In this document: piece by piece, positions 9,052 through 17,700 of the stretch
Position numbering within the stretch: the first letter of the stretch is position 1
Layout: each line of letters begins with the position of its first letter
NCBI RefSeq assembly: GCF_016865485.1
Contig: NZ_AP024452.1
Coordinates: forward strand, 4,672,501-4,736,500
DNA: 64,000 nucleotides
Origin: Luteitalea sp. TBR-22
Lineage (GTDB): Bacteria; Acidobacteriota; Vicinamibacteria; Vicinamibacterales; Vicinamibacteraceae
Direction: 5' to 3'
Program-made: the position numbers and the translations under genes
Notes under the pieces: model-generated
Database searches by the model: none
Seen by the model: only the letters and a program-made list of their open reading frames with translations
Told to the model about the DNA's origin: nothing

Positions 9052-12000
9052 ATGTATTTCCAGGTGCGATTCTCGTCGTTGGTCGTGCTGCTCGGCCTGG
9101 TCGCCGCGACCTCGGCATCGGCGCAGACCCTTCGTGTCAACGGCTCGGCCTCGGTGACGGTTGCTGCGGCCCCCGATTACGCGGCCGAGGCCAAGGGCGA
9201 TCCCTGGGACTTCGACAAGGCGAGCGACTACGTCTACACGTACTCGCTGGGCGCGACACAGGCATCCTACGAGTACACCGCGTGGCAGCCCTACCCGACC
9301 GTCAGCGGCGGCGTGTTCAGGGGCGTCGCGCGTGAGTCCAAGCCATCGCTGCAGATGCTCTTCGGCGGCGTGCCCGGTGCGATGAACGCGGCGCAGGACA
9401 CGGGGCTCAGGACACCGATCGACGCGACGCGGTACCGGGTGCTGTCGTTCCGCGTGAAGCGCTCATGGGCGGGGAGCACGAACGAAGTCCTCGGCGTGTC
9501 GTGGGAGAAGGGCCGCAGGGGCGCGTCTGCGGCGGCCGCGATGCTGATTCTCGAGCAGGGACACAACAACGACACGGCGTTGTGGGCCAACCAGATGCCC
9601 GTCGCCGTGCAGGGCGCGGCCAACGAGTGGCAGGTCTTCAGCATCAGGCTCGACGACCCGAAGAACCTCGTCCCGTTCTGGTTCGACAACGGCACGCCCT
9701 GGAGCGGCCAGGTGATGGGACTGAACCTCTCGCCCGGAACGGCGCCCAGCGGCGGCACGGTCGAGTACGACTGGGTGCGCCTCACGGCGCCACGCACCGT
9801 GCGCCTCGAGTGGCAGGGCATGGGCGGCAACGTGATCGTGACGGCCACCAACGGCACCGACACGTTGCAGGTGTTCCCCGTGGACCTGCCGGTGCTGCCC
9901 ACGTCGCAGCGACCGCACGCTCGTGCGGCGACCGGGGCCTTCCTCGACAACAGCGCGATCGACTGGGACTACGGCCACCTCACGCCGGGCACGTGGACGA
10001 TCACGGCCACCGGGCCGTCCGGGAGCCGGCAGGTCACCCTGGTCGTCGACGCCAACCCCTTCTTCACGGTGCTGAACCCCGATGCGACGGGGGGCCAGGA
10101 CATGGCCACCACGCTCATCGGCGACCCCTGGGATCTCGCCAACCGCGAGGACGTGTTCCGCTTCAGCAACCCGGCGTCGGCGCTGCACGACGTCCGCGGC
10201 GGCCAGTTCACCCCGCAGGGCCTCACCGGCACGGCGTTCGTGTCGGCGGGCACCCAGAGCGACTCGCAGGTGCGCCTGTTCGACGATGACCTGGGAGCCA
10301 GGTTCGCGCTGACGCCGACGCAGGCGCAGCGCTATCACCGGCTGACGTTCACGATCGACTACGACGTGCCCGTGCAGCCGACCTTCGACCCCCTTGCTCC
10401 CGCCCCCTTCCTCGAGGATATCAGTGCCAGCGGGCGCAAGGGCGTCGGCGGCATCATGCGCCTCGTCTGGCGCACGGCGGCCAACCGTGGCGGCGCCTTC
10501 GCGGTGTCGTGCCCGATCGTCGTGCAGGACGGCGGCCCGCGCACGTACACGCTCGACCTGACGGCGTACACCACGGCCAACCCCGCCTGCGACAGCGAGA
10601 CGTTCGCGACCCTGCCGGGTGGCAGCGCGTGGGGCGCCCTCGCCTCGGACCTGACCAACTTCCGTCTCGACATCAACGAGGGCACCCTCGACACCCCCTT
10701 CACGCTGTCGAACGTGAAGCTGGCCGCCGATGACGAACCCGACGCCGCGGGCCGGTTCGTGGTGCAGTGGTCGGCCGGCGACGCGCGCTACGGCGCCAAC
10801 CCGGCCACGGCCAACGGCTCGGTGGCGATCTACCTCGACAGCGACACCAATCCATCGTCGAAGACCCTGCTTGCGAGCAACCTGGCGGCGGCGAGCGGCG
10901 CGTACACGTGGGACCTGGCGTCCACGGCGGGCGGCGTGGCGCCGGGTACCTACTACGTGTACGTCGAGATGACCGACACCGCCGGCTACAGCTTCGGCAA
11001 GTACGCCACCGGCCCGCTGCAGGTGACACGCGCCTACGAAACGCCGATGACGCTCGGTCAGTGGCAGACGTTCTACGGCCTCTCCAACATGTCGGCCGAC
11101 ACCGACGGCGATGGCGTGACCAACCAGGCGGAGTTCGACGCCGGCACCAGCCCGCAGATCGCCAACCGGGCCGAACTGGCCGAGGGCTCGACGGGCTTCT
11201 TCCAGGAGCGCGTGGCCATCGCCAACCCCGAGAACCGCTCCGCGATTGCCCGCGTGACCGTGCTGTTCGGGCAACGCTCCGACCTGGGCGAAACCTCGGC
11301 GCCGCAGCCCATCGTCGAGGAGATTCCGCTGGCGGCCTACGCCCGCCACACCATGAACCTGAACGCCTTCGCGACCGCCACCTACGGCGGGCAGGGCCGG
11401 CCCGTGTCGGTGGTCGTCGAGTCGCTGCGCGGCGGCGTGGTCGTCGAGCGCACCATGAGCTTCGGCGACGGCTGGGGCGGCCACACCGGCAAGGCGCTCA
11501 ACGCGCCATCGAAGACCTGGTTCCTCGCCGAGGGCGCGGCCAACGCGTTCTTCCAGACCTTCATCCTGCTGACGGCCACCGGCACGGTGGCGCCCAAGGT
11601 GACGGTCGACTTCCTGCTCGAGGACGGCACCGTGGTGTCGATCCCGTCGGACTTCGCGTCGGCGCCGGCGCGCCTCACGCTCTGGGCCAACGAGATCTGC
11701 GCCCCGGGCACCAGCGGCGCCGGGTGCCAGCGCGTGCTGGCCGGCAAGGCCTTCTCGACCCGCATCACCGCCGACCAGCCGATCACCGTCGAGCGCGCGA
11801 TGTACTTCAACCGAGGTGGCCGCACGTTCGAGGGAGGACACGCGTCGGCGGCCGTCACCGCACCGGCCACGCGGTGGTTCGTCGCCGAGGGCGCGACGGG
11901 GCCGAATTTCGACACATACCTGCTGATCGCCAACCCCGGCACGACCGACACGGTGGCGACGGTGCGGTACCTCACACCCGAGGGGGCGTACTCACGGACG

Positions 12001-12573
12001 TACGGCGTGAAGGCCAACAGCCGGCTGACGCTGTTCGTGGACGGCGAGTTGAGCCAGGTGTCCGGGCGCGACGCCATCGGTACGCAGATCGACGTGTCGG
12101 CCGAGGTGTCGGCGCCCCAGTCCATCGTCGTCGAGCGCGCGATGTACTGGTTCGGGTCGTACCTGAACTGGACCGACGCCCACAACAGCGCCGGGGTCAC
12201 CACCACGGGCACGAACTGGGCCATGGCCGAGGGACAGAACGGCGGCCCTCTCGCCTACAAGACGTTCGTCCTCATCGCCAACCCCTCGGCGTCGCCGGCG
12301 ACCGTACGACTCCGGTTGCTGCGCGAGAACGGGAAGGCGGCCATCACGTCGAGCACGTTCACGGTGCCCGCCAACTCGCGGTTCACCTGCTACGCCGGGC
12401 AACCCGGCGCGTGCCAGGACGCCTTCGCGCAATTGCAGGACGGCGAGATGTTCGGCATCAACGTCGAGAGCACCAACGGCACGCCGATCGTCATCGAGCG
12501 GGCCTTGTACTGGGACGGCGGCGGCGAGGTGTTCGGCGCCGGCACCAACGAGACGGGGATCCGGATCAAGTAG
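9052..12573 (+). CDS. Secreted repeat protein with WFLAEG (DUF5719-like) modules
   Basis: 1173 residues from ATG 9052, chosen because it gives a clean signal peptide (MYFQVRFSSLVVLLGLVAATSASAQ, cleavage after ASA); an in-frame GTG lies at 9037. The N-terminal 600 residues look beta-rich without a clear family. Near residue 682 is a thrombospondin-type-3/dockerin-like calcium motif (DTDGDGVTNQAEFDAG). Four related modules then start near residues 706, 822, 940 and 1054 with the signature [W]F[LV]AEG and a following LxANP, about 116 residues apart, as in DUF5719 proteins. Likely exported and surface-attached or released. Its place inside a polysaccharide locus suggests it travels with, or decorates, the capsule; that is inference. 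Confidence 0.72.
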   Translation: MYFQVRFSSLVVLLGLVAATSASAQTLRVNGSASVTVAAAPDYAAEAKGDPWDFDKASDYVYTYSLGATQASYEYTAWQPYPTVSGGVFRGVARESKPSLQMLFGGVPGAMNAAQDTGLRTPIDATRYRVLSFRVKRSWAGSTNEVLGVSWEKGRRGASAAAAMLILEQGHNNDTALWANQMPVAVQGAANEWQVFSIRLDDPKNLVPFWFDNGTPWSGQVMGLNLSPGTAPSGGTVEYDWVRLTAPRTVRLEWQGMGGNVIVTATNGTDTLQVFPVDLPVLPTSQRPHARAATGAFLDNSAIDWDYGHLTPGTWTITATGPSGSRQVTLVVDANPFFTVLNPDATGGQDMATTLIGDPWDLANREDVFRFSNPASALHDVRGGQFTPQGLTGTAFVSAGTQSDSQVRLFDDDLGARFALTPTQAQRYHRLTFTIDYDVPVQPTFDPLAPAPFLEDISASGRKGVGGIMRLVWRTAANRGGAFAVSCPIVVQDGGPRTYTLDLTAYTTANPACDSETFATLPGGSAWGALASDLTNFRLDINEGTLDTPFTLSNVKLAADDEPDAAGRFVVQWSAGDARYGANPATANGSVAIYLDSDTNPSSKTLLASNLAAASGAYTWDLASTAGGVAPGTYYVYVEMTDTAGYSFGKYATGPLQVTRAYETPMTLGQWQTFYGLSNMSADTDGDGVTNQAEFDAGTSPQIANRAELAEGSTGFFQERVAIANPENRSAIARVTVLFGQRSDLGETSAPQPIVEEIPLAAYARHTMNLNAFATATYGGQGRPVSVVVESLRGGVVVERTMSFGDGWGGHTGKALNAPSKTWFLAEGAANAFFQTFILLTATGTVAPKVTVDFLLEDGTVVSIPSDFASAPARLTLWANEICAPGTSGAGCQRVLAGKAFSTRITADQPITVERAMYFNRGGRTFEGGHASAAVTAPATRWFVAEGATGPNFDTYLLIANPGTTDTVATVRYLTPEGAYSRTYGVKANSRLTLFVDGELSQVSGRDAIGTQIDVSAEVSAPQSIVVERAMYWFGSYLNWTDAHNSAGVTTTGTNWAMAEGQNGGPLAYKTFVLIANPSASPATVRLRLLRENGKAAITSSTFTVPANSRFTCYAGQPGACQDAFAQLQDGEMFGINVESTNGTPIVIERALYWDGGGEVFGAGTNETGIRIK

Positions 12574-12576
12574 GCC

Positions 12577-12618
12577 CAGGGCTCAGGACTCAGAGAGCTC
12601 TCTGAGCCGTGAGCCCTG
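12577..12618 (+). terminator. Long hairpin after secreted repeat protein
   Basis: An 18-bp perfect palindrome (CTCAGAGAG/CTCTCTGAG, 12589-12606) is enclosed by a second pair of arms CAGGGCTCA (12577-12585) and TGAGCCCTG (12610-12618). It starts just after the stop codon and is the obvious terminator candidate. GAGCCCTG words continue to 12632. Confidence 0.6.
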
Positions 12619-12652
12619 AGTCTTGAGCCCTGCCCCCAGGGCGCACAGGCGG

Positions 12653-12658
12653 TACGCT
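12653..12658 (+). promoter_or_regulatory. -10-like TACGCT, leaderless start
   Basis: TACGCT ends 7 bases before the GTG at 12666, and no ribosome binding site is present, so transcription would begin at or next to the start codon. Confidence 0.45.
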
Positions 12659-12665
12659 GTAGACC

Positions 12666-13676
12666 GTGCGTCCCCCTGTCTCGGTCGGCGTCGTCACCTA
12701 TCACCCGGACGCGCTCCTCGCGCGCTGCGTGGCGTCGGTGCGGGCACAGGCCTACGACGGCGCACTGACGCTGCACGTGTGGGACAACGCCTCGACGCCC
12801 GCGTCGCGCGCCCTGATCGAGCCGCTGACCTCGCCGGACGAACACACCTTCTCGGAGGCCAACCTCGGCTTCTCCGGGGGACACAACGCCCTCATCAGGC
12901 GGTCCACGGCCGCCTATTACCTCTGCCTCAACCCCGACGCCGTGCTCTCGCCCGGGTACGTCGCCGAACTCGTGGCAACCCTGGAGTCCAACCCGACCGT
13001 CGGCTCTGCCACCGGTCGGTTGCTGCGCCTGGACGATGACGCGGTTCTCGACTCGACGGGGATCGTGATGACTCCGGACCAGCGCCACCTCGACCGTGGA
13101 GCCGACGAACCGGCAGCGGGCCACTACCTCGGCGGGCCGGAGCCCATCTTCGGGCCGAGCGGCGCGGTCGCCATGTATCGGCGGGAGATGCTCGAGGACG
13201 TCGCCTGGCGAGGCGAGTACTTCGACGAGGCATTTTTTGCGTATCGAGAGGATGCAGACCTCGCGTGGCGTGCACAGTGGCGCGGCTGGGGCAGCCTGTA
13301 CGTGCCGGCAGCGGTGGCCTGGCATCGGCGACGAGTCACGCCCGGGCGGCGGTCTATGCTCCCGGCGGCCATCAACCGATACTCGGTACGGAATCGCTTC
13401 CTCTTGCGGCTGAAAAATCAGTCGGCCGGCCTGGCGTGGCGGTTCGCCCTGCCGGGGCTGTGGCGGGATGCCCAGGTGGTCGGGTACGTCCTGCTGAGGG
13501 AGTGGACGTCGCTGCCGGGCCTGTTGGACGTGGTTCGACTGCTGCCGACGATGCTCGTCAGGCGTCGGCACGTTCTTGGCAGGCGACGTGTCCGTTCGGC
13601 GGAGCTTGCGCGTTGGTTCGAGAAGGGACGCCCTGGACAGAGCGGCGTCACCAAAGTCACCGACACCCCCGGATAG
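12666..13676 (+). CDS. Family 2 glycosyltransferase (rhamnosyltransferase-like)
   Basis: 336 residues, GTG start 7 bases after a -10-like box. The N-terminus VSVGVVTYHPDALLARCVASV, WDNAST, NLGFSGGHNALI, LCLNPDAVLSPGY (the NPD variant of the DXD metal site) and the acceptor motif FFAYREDADLAWRAQWRGWG are typical of the WbbL/RfbF group that adds deoxysugars to O-antigen or exopolysaccharide repeats. It is soluble or peripheral, with a basic Arg-rich C-terminal part (LVRRRHVLGRRRVR) that could contact membrane. It is followed by the priming transferase, consistent with one repeat-unit pathway. Confidence 0.86.
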   Translation: MRPPVSVGVVTYHPDALLARCVASVRAQAYDGALTLHVWDNASTPASRALIEPLTSPDEHTFSEANLGFSGGHNALIRRSTAAYYLCLNPDAVLSPGYVAELVATLESNPTVGSATGRLLRLDDDAVLDSTGIVMTPDQRHLDRGADEPAAGHYLGGPEPIFGPSGAVAMYRREMLEDVAWRGEYFDEAFFAYREDADLAWRAQWRGWGSLYVPAAVAWHRRRVTPGRRSMLPAAINRYSVRNRFLLRLKNQSAGLAWRFALPGLWRDAQVVGYVLLREWTSLPGLLDVVRLLPTMLVRRRHVLGRRRVRSAELARWFEKGRPGQSGVTKVTDTPG

Positions 13677-13760
13677 GGCGCGCGCCGTGTATTGCGGCGG
13701 CCTGCGGCCCTGTCCGACAATAGGCGCGGACGTGGCACAGACGCACACAACCAGGCGGCA

Positions 13761-13766
13761 GGAGGG
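13761..13766 (+). promoter_or_regulatory. Ribosome binding site deciding the start of the priming sugar transferase
   Basis: GGAGGG, nine bases before ATG 13776. It favours this start over an upstream in-frame codon at 13692. Confidence 0.7.
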
Positions 13767-13775
13767 CGACACGGC

Positions 13776-15203
13776 ATGATTGCCGAGCGCGCGCGCCTCA
13801 TCAACGGCGCCTATGTCGTGAGTGACACGCTGGCGACGGTGCTGGCGCTTGCCGTGGCCTACACGCTGCGCGGGGTCGTGCCCGGCGACAGCATGCCGTT
13901 CCTGTCGGGGAGCCTGCCACCCTTCGCGTGGTACCTGCCCGTCCTCGGCTGCATCCTGCTCACCTGGCCGCTGGTCTTCTACGCCCTCGGCCTGTACGGC
14001 CGCCAGGGACGCACGCTCAACTCCGAGGTCTCGACCATCCTCGGCGCGGTCGCGGTCGGCGGCCTGCTGGTGATGGCGTTCATCTTCGGCGCCCGCCAGG
14101 CGCACGTCATCAGCCGGCCCGTCATCCTGCTGTTCCTGCTACTGGACTTCGCCTTCGTCGTCGGCTTGCGGCGCTTCGTGCGGGCGCTGCTCCTCGGCGG
14201 CGGGATTCACCGGCGCATCATCGTCGCCGGCGGGCGGCGGGAGGCCGAAAGCGCGGCCAACCTCGTCAACGCGCACCGGGACTGGGGGCTCGAGATCGCC
14301 GGCCTGGTGACCGACGGGCGCTGGGCGGCCGCCGATGTCACCACGTTTCCGGTCCTCGGCACCTACGCCGACCTCCCGCGCCTGGCGCAGGACCAGCACG
14401 CGGGCGAGGTGCTGTTCGCGCCAGCCACGGGCGAACTGGCCGACCTGCAGGCGCTGTCGCCGATCATCGCGCGGCTCGAGGAGCAGGGCACGATGGTGCG
14501 CGTGGCCATGGACTTCCTGCCGCGCTCGTCGTCGCGCCTGAGCTTCGACCAACTGGGCGACGAGTTCCCGCTCGTGACGTTCTCGCACGCGCCTGGCGCG
14601 GAGGTGCGCCTGGCCGTCCGTCGCGTCGCCGACGTGGTGCTCGCGGCCGCCCTGCTCGTGCTCCTGAGCCCGTTGCTGCTGCTCATCGCGATCGGCGTCA
14701 AGCTGGCCTCGCCCGGTCCGGTGCTGTTCCGCCAGGTGCGCTGCGGCCTGCACGGCCGACGCTTCACCTTCCTGAAGTTCCGCACGATGCGGATCGACGC
14801 CGAGCGGCTCAAGCCGCTGCTCGAGCCCTTCAACGAGATGGACGGGCCGGCCTTCAAGATGACCAACGACCCGCGGGTGTTCCCCTTCGGCGGGTTCCTG
14901 CGCCGCACGAGCCTCGACGAGCTGCCGCAGCTCTGGAACATCCTGCGCGGCGACATGAGCTTCGTGGGGCCGCGCCCCTCGGTCGTCGAGGAAGTCAACC
15001 AGTACGAGCCGTGGCAGCGCCGCCGCCTGAGCATGAAGCCGGGCCTCACCTGCCTCTGGCAGATCAGCGGTCGCAACGAGCTCACGTTCGAGGAGTGGAT
15101 GCGGCTCGATCTCGAGTACATCGACAACTGGTCGCTGTGGCTCGACGTCAAGATTGCCTTCAAGACCATCCCCGCCGTCCTCCTCGGCCGCGGCGCCAAG
15201 TAG
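13776..15203 (+). CDS. Undecaprenyl-phosphate sugar phosphotransferase (WcaJ/exopolysaccharide priming type)
   Basis: 475 residues. Four hydrophobic N-terminal segments (about residues 10-135), then a nucleotide-binding-like middle domain starting IIVAGGRREAESAANLV, then a fifth membrane segment (VVLAAALLVLLSPLLLLIAIGV) and the conserved C-terminal catalytic domain: FRQVRCGLHGRRF, FLKFRTMR, RRTSLDELPQLWNI, LRGDMSFVGPRPSV and WQISGRNELTFEEW. Members move a hexose-1-phosphate from UDP-sugar to undecaprenyl phosphate, the first step of polymer synthesis. The 475-residue, five-helix layout matches the WcaJ/WbaP family. The methyltransferase that follows starts on the base after its stop. Confidence 0.93.
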   Translation: MIAERARLINGAYVVSDTLATVLALAVAYTLRGVVPGDSMPFLSGSLPPFAWYLPVLGCILLTWPLVFYALGLYGRQGRTLNSEVSTILGAVAVGGLLVMAFIFGARQAHVISRPVILLFLLLDFAFVVGLRRFVRALLLGGGIHRRIIVAGGRREAESAANLVNAHRDWGLEIAGLVTDGRWAAADVTTFPVLGTYADLPRLAQDQHAGEVLFAPATGELADLQALSPIIARLEEQGTMVRVAMDFLPRSSSRLSFDQLGDEFPLVTFSHAPGAEVRLAVRRVADVVLAAALLVLLSPLLLLIAIGVKLASPGPVLFRQVRCGLHGRRFTFLKFRTMRIDAERLKPLLEPFNEMDGPAFKMTNDPRVFPFGGFLRRTSLDELPQLWNILRGDMSFVGPRPSVVEEVNQYEPWQRRRLSMKPGLTCLWQISGRNELTFEEWMRLDLEYIDNWSLWLDVKIAFKTIPAVLLGRGAK

Positions 15204-15923
15204 GTGAATCCCGCCGACCCGCTGGCCCACGCACAGGCGCTGGTCACCAGCGCCCTGGCGGCGCGGACCGGTGCCCGGGTCGTCGAAGCCGGCTGCGGTG
15301 CGCGCTCGCACCTGGCCTACCCGCCCGGTGCCCGCGTGGTCGGCGTCGACCTGCTCCGATCCCAGCTCCAGCGCAACACCGACACGCGGCTGCTGGCGCA
15401 GGGCGACGTCGCGGCCCTCCCGATCGCGAGCGCCGTTGCCGACCTCGTGGTGTGCTGGGACGTGCTCGAGCACCTGCCCGATCCAGAGGCCGCGATCGGC
15501 GAGATCGCGCGTCTGGTGCGGCCCGGCGGCCTGGTGGTGCTGGCGTTGCCGAACATCCTCTCGCTCAAGGGTCTGGTCACGCGCTTCACGCCCTGGTGGT
15601 TCCACGTGTGGGTCTATCGCCGCGTGCTCGGCGATCGCACGGCCGGGACCGACGCGTTCGACCAGTTCCCGACGGCCTTCCGGTTCGTGCTGCGCGCCGG
15701 CGGGCTGCGGCGACTCGTCGCGGCACACGGACTGCGTGTCGAGGCGCTGCACCTGTACGAGGGGCCGGTGCCGACGCACCTGCGTCGCCGCCACCGCGCG
15801 GCCGACGTGCTGCTCACGGCGGCGAGCATCGGGACTCGCGCGGCAACGCTCGGGCGCTACGACACGACGCTGTCGGACATGATCGTGGTGGCGTCGCGGC
15901 CGGGATCGGACAACGCGGCATGA
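15204..15923 (+). CDS. Class I SAM-dependent methyltransferase (Methyltransf_11 type)
   Basis: 239 residues, GTG directly after the upstream TAG. Motif I is VVEAGCGARSHLAY, the acidic strand-2 residue is in VVGVDLLRSQL, and DLVVCWDVLEHLPDPEAAI and RLVRPGGLVVLALPN follow in the expected order. The late segment (FTPWWFHVWVYRRVLG) resembles methyltransferases acting on lipid-linked glycans. Its stop overlaps the next ATG (ATGA). The substrate is not predictable. Confidence 0.85.
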   Translation: MNPADPLAHAQALVTSALAARTGARVVEAGCGARSHLAYPPGARVVGVDLLRSQLQRNTDTRLLAQGDVAALPIASAVADLVVCWDVLEHLPDPEAAIGEIARLVRPGGLVVLALPNILSLKGLVTRFTPWWFHVWVYRRVLGDRTAGTDAFDQFPTAFRFVLRAGGLRRLVAAHGLRVEALHLYEGPVPTHLRRRHRAADVLLTAASIGTRAATLGRYDTTLSDMIVVASRPGSDNAA

Positions 15924-17029
15924 CCCGTCCCCGCCGCCTGCGCATCCTGGGGTCGCGTGGCATCCCGAACCGCCATGGCGGCTTCGAGGCGTGCGCGCAG
16001 CACCTCGCGCCCTGGCTGGTCGAGCGCGGCTGGGAGGTCACGGTGTACTGCCAGGAAGCACCGGGCACGCCACGCCGTCAGGACGCGTGGCGGGGCGTGC
16101 AACTCGAGCACGTCCCGGCGCCGTGGGACGGCGCGCGCGGCAGCCTCTGGTTCGACGCGTGGTGCGCGCGGCATGCCGCCCGTCACGACGACCTGCTGCT
16201 GACGCTCGGCTTCAACACGGCGGTGCTGTTCCCGTGGTACCGGCTGCGCGGGCGCACCCACGTGGTCAACATGGACGGCGTCGAGTGGCGCCGCGGAAAA
16301 TGGTCCCTGCCGGTGCGGGGCTGGTTCTGGGGCAACAGCTGGATTGCCGGGTACTCGGCGACCCACCTCATCGCGGATCATCCGGGCATCGAGTCGATCC
16401 TCGCGGCCCGGGGCTGGGCGCGTCGCGTGACGATGGTGCCGTACGGGGCGGCGCGGGTGGACCACGCGCCGGTCGCGCCGCTCGACACGTGGGGACTCTC
16501 GTCGCGCGGCTACGGGCTGGTGATCGCCCGTCCCGAGCCCGAGAACTCGCTGCTCGAGATCGTGCGGGCCTGGTCGGCCGCCGCACGCGCGTATCCCCTC
16601 GTGGTGCTCGGCGCGTACGACTCGACGCACCCCTACCACGCGGCCGTGCGTGCCGCCGCCGGCCGCGACGTGATGTTCCCGGGAGCGATCTACGACGAGG
16701 CCGTGGTGCAGGCCCTGCGGCACCACGCGCGCCTCTACGTGCACGGCCACACCGTTGGCGGCACCAACCCGTCGCTGGTCGAGGCGCTCGGCGCCGGGTC
16801 GCCAGTGCTCGCGCACGACAACCTCTTCAACCGGTGGGTAGCCGGCCCCGGCGCGCGGTACTTCGGCAATCAGGGCAGCTGCGCGGCGCAGTTGGCGGCA
16901 GTGCTCGACGATGCTGCCGCGCTTGACGCGATGCGAGCAGCCAGCTACGCGCGGCACGCCGAGGCGTTCACCTGGGAGCAGGTGCTGCCGGCCTACGAGG
17001 CCGTGCTCCTGGCAGCGCTGGCAATTTGA
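15920..17029 (+). CDS. Family 4 glycosyltransferase with DUF1972-type N-terminus
   Basis: 369 residues, ATG overlapping the upstream stop. The opening RILGSRGIPNRHGGFEACAQHLAPWL is the hallmark of the DUF1972 group of rhamnosyl/glucosyl transferases (GT-B fold). GVEWRRGKW, the donor-side VIARPEPENSLLEIVRAW and the late HTVGGTNPSLVEALGAG with its E-x7-like glutamate fit the GT4 donor site. It is probably the last transferase of this locus. The final two codons and stop (GCAATTTGA) are part of the left arm of the inverted-repeat element 17017-17155. Confidence 0.87.
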   Translation: MTRPRRLRILGSRGIPNRHGGFEACAQHLAPWLVERGWEVTVYCQEAPGTPRRQDAWRGVQLEHVPAPWDGARGSLWFDAWCARHAARHDDLLLTLGFNTAVLFPWYRLRGRTHVVNMDGVEWRRGKWSLPVRGWFWGNSWIAGYSATHLIADHPGIESILAARGWARRVTMVPYGAARVDHAPVAPLDTWGLSSRGYGLVIARPEPENSLLEIVRAWSAAARAYPLVVLGAYDSTHPYHAAVRAAAGRDVMFPGAIYDEAVVQALRHHARLYVHGHTVGGTNPSLVEALGAGSPVLAHDNLFNRWVAGPGARYFGNQGSCAAQLAAVLDDAAALDAMRAASYARHAEAFTWEQVLPAYEAVLLAALAI

Positions 17030-17155
17030 AATTTGACATCATCTGAAATTCTCGGCGGCTCGGCCTCACGGCCTTCGCTCGCGCGCAGCATCCCGAGGCG
17101 AGTGGCCGAAGGCCCTCGCCCGTCAATTTCAAATGTCAAATTTCAAATTGCCAGC
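17017..17155. repeat. 139-bp MITE-like element or bidirectional terminator with perfect 23-bp inverted ends
   Basis: Left arm 17017-17039 and right arm 17133-17155 are exact reverse complements (GCTGGCAATTTGAAATT plus GACAT). The middle contains further complementary GGCCTTCG/CGAAGGCC words, so the whole stretch can fold. It exactly spans the gap between two convergent genes and overlaps the last codons of one and the stop codon of the other. A partial relative (GAAATTCTCGGCG plus GGCCTTCGGCC) occurs near 40597-40645. Confidence 0.8.
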
Positions 17156-17667
17156 TAGCGGCGTACCACACGTTCCTTCACGGCCGCGCGCGTCTCGCGG
17201 TCGGTCTCGCGCTTCTTGATCGTCTCGCGCTTGTCGTGGGCCTTCTTGCCGCGCGCGAGCGCCAGGTTGATCTTGACGCGGCCGTTCTTGAGGTACATCC
17301 GCGTCGGGACGAGCGTCAGCCCCTTCTCGGTGGTCTTGCCGATCAGCTTGCGGATCTCGGCCTTGTTGAGCAGCAGCTTGCGGCGGCGCAGGGCCTCGTG
17401 CTCGGCGTACCCGCGGTGGCTGTAGGGGCTGATGTGGATGTTGTACACCCACACCTCGCGGCCCTCGACGCGCGCGTAGCTGTCGCGCAGGTTGACGCGC
17501 CCCTCGCGGATCGCCTTGACCTCGGTGCCGAGCAGCACCACGCCGGCCTCCCACTGCTCGAGATACTCGTAGTCGAAGCCCGCCTTGCGGTTGTCGGCCA
17601 ACAAGCGCGGCGTCTTCTCGGCCGGCTTTGGCGATGTCTTCGGCTGGGAGGTCTGGTGGGTGGACAT
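17155..17667 (-). CDS. smpB: SsrA-binding protein SmpB
   Basis: 170 residues. SmpB binds tmRNA and brings it to stalled ribosomes for trans-translation. The family core is plain: LLADNRKAGFDYEYLEQWEAGVVL, TEVKAIREGRVNLRDSY, YNIHISPYSHRGYAEHE, RRKLLLNKAEIRKLIG, KGLTLVPTRMYLKNGRVKI, LARGKKAHDKRETIKKRE. The C-terminal tail after this is the basic helix that mimics mRNA in the ribosome. The N-terminus has an extra 20-residue Ser/Thr/Pro/Lys-rich stretch. No tmRNA gene is visible nearby. The stop codon touches the 139-bp inverted-repeat element. Confidence 0.97.
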   Translation of the reverse strand: MSTHQTSQPKTSPKPAEKTPRLLADNRKAGFDYEYLEQWEAGVVLLGTEVKAIREGRVNLRDSYARVEGREVWVYNIHISPYSHRGYAEHEALRRRKLLLNKAEIRKLIGKTTEKGLTLVPTRMYLKNGRVKINLALARGKKAHDKRETIKKRETDRETRAAVKERVVRR

Positions 17668-17700
17668 GGGGTGGGGTCTTCGCCGTCGGCCTTCGGCCCT

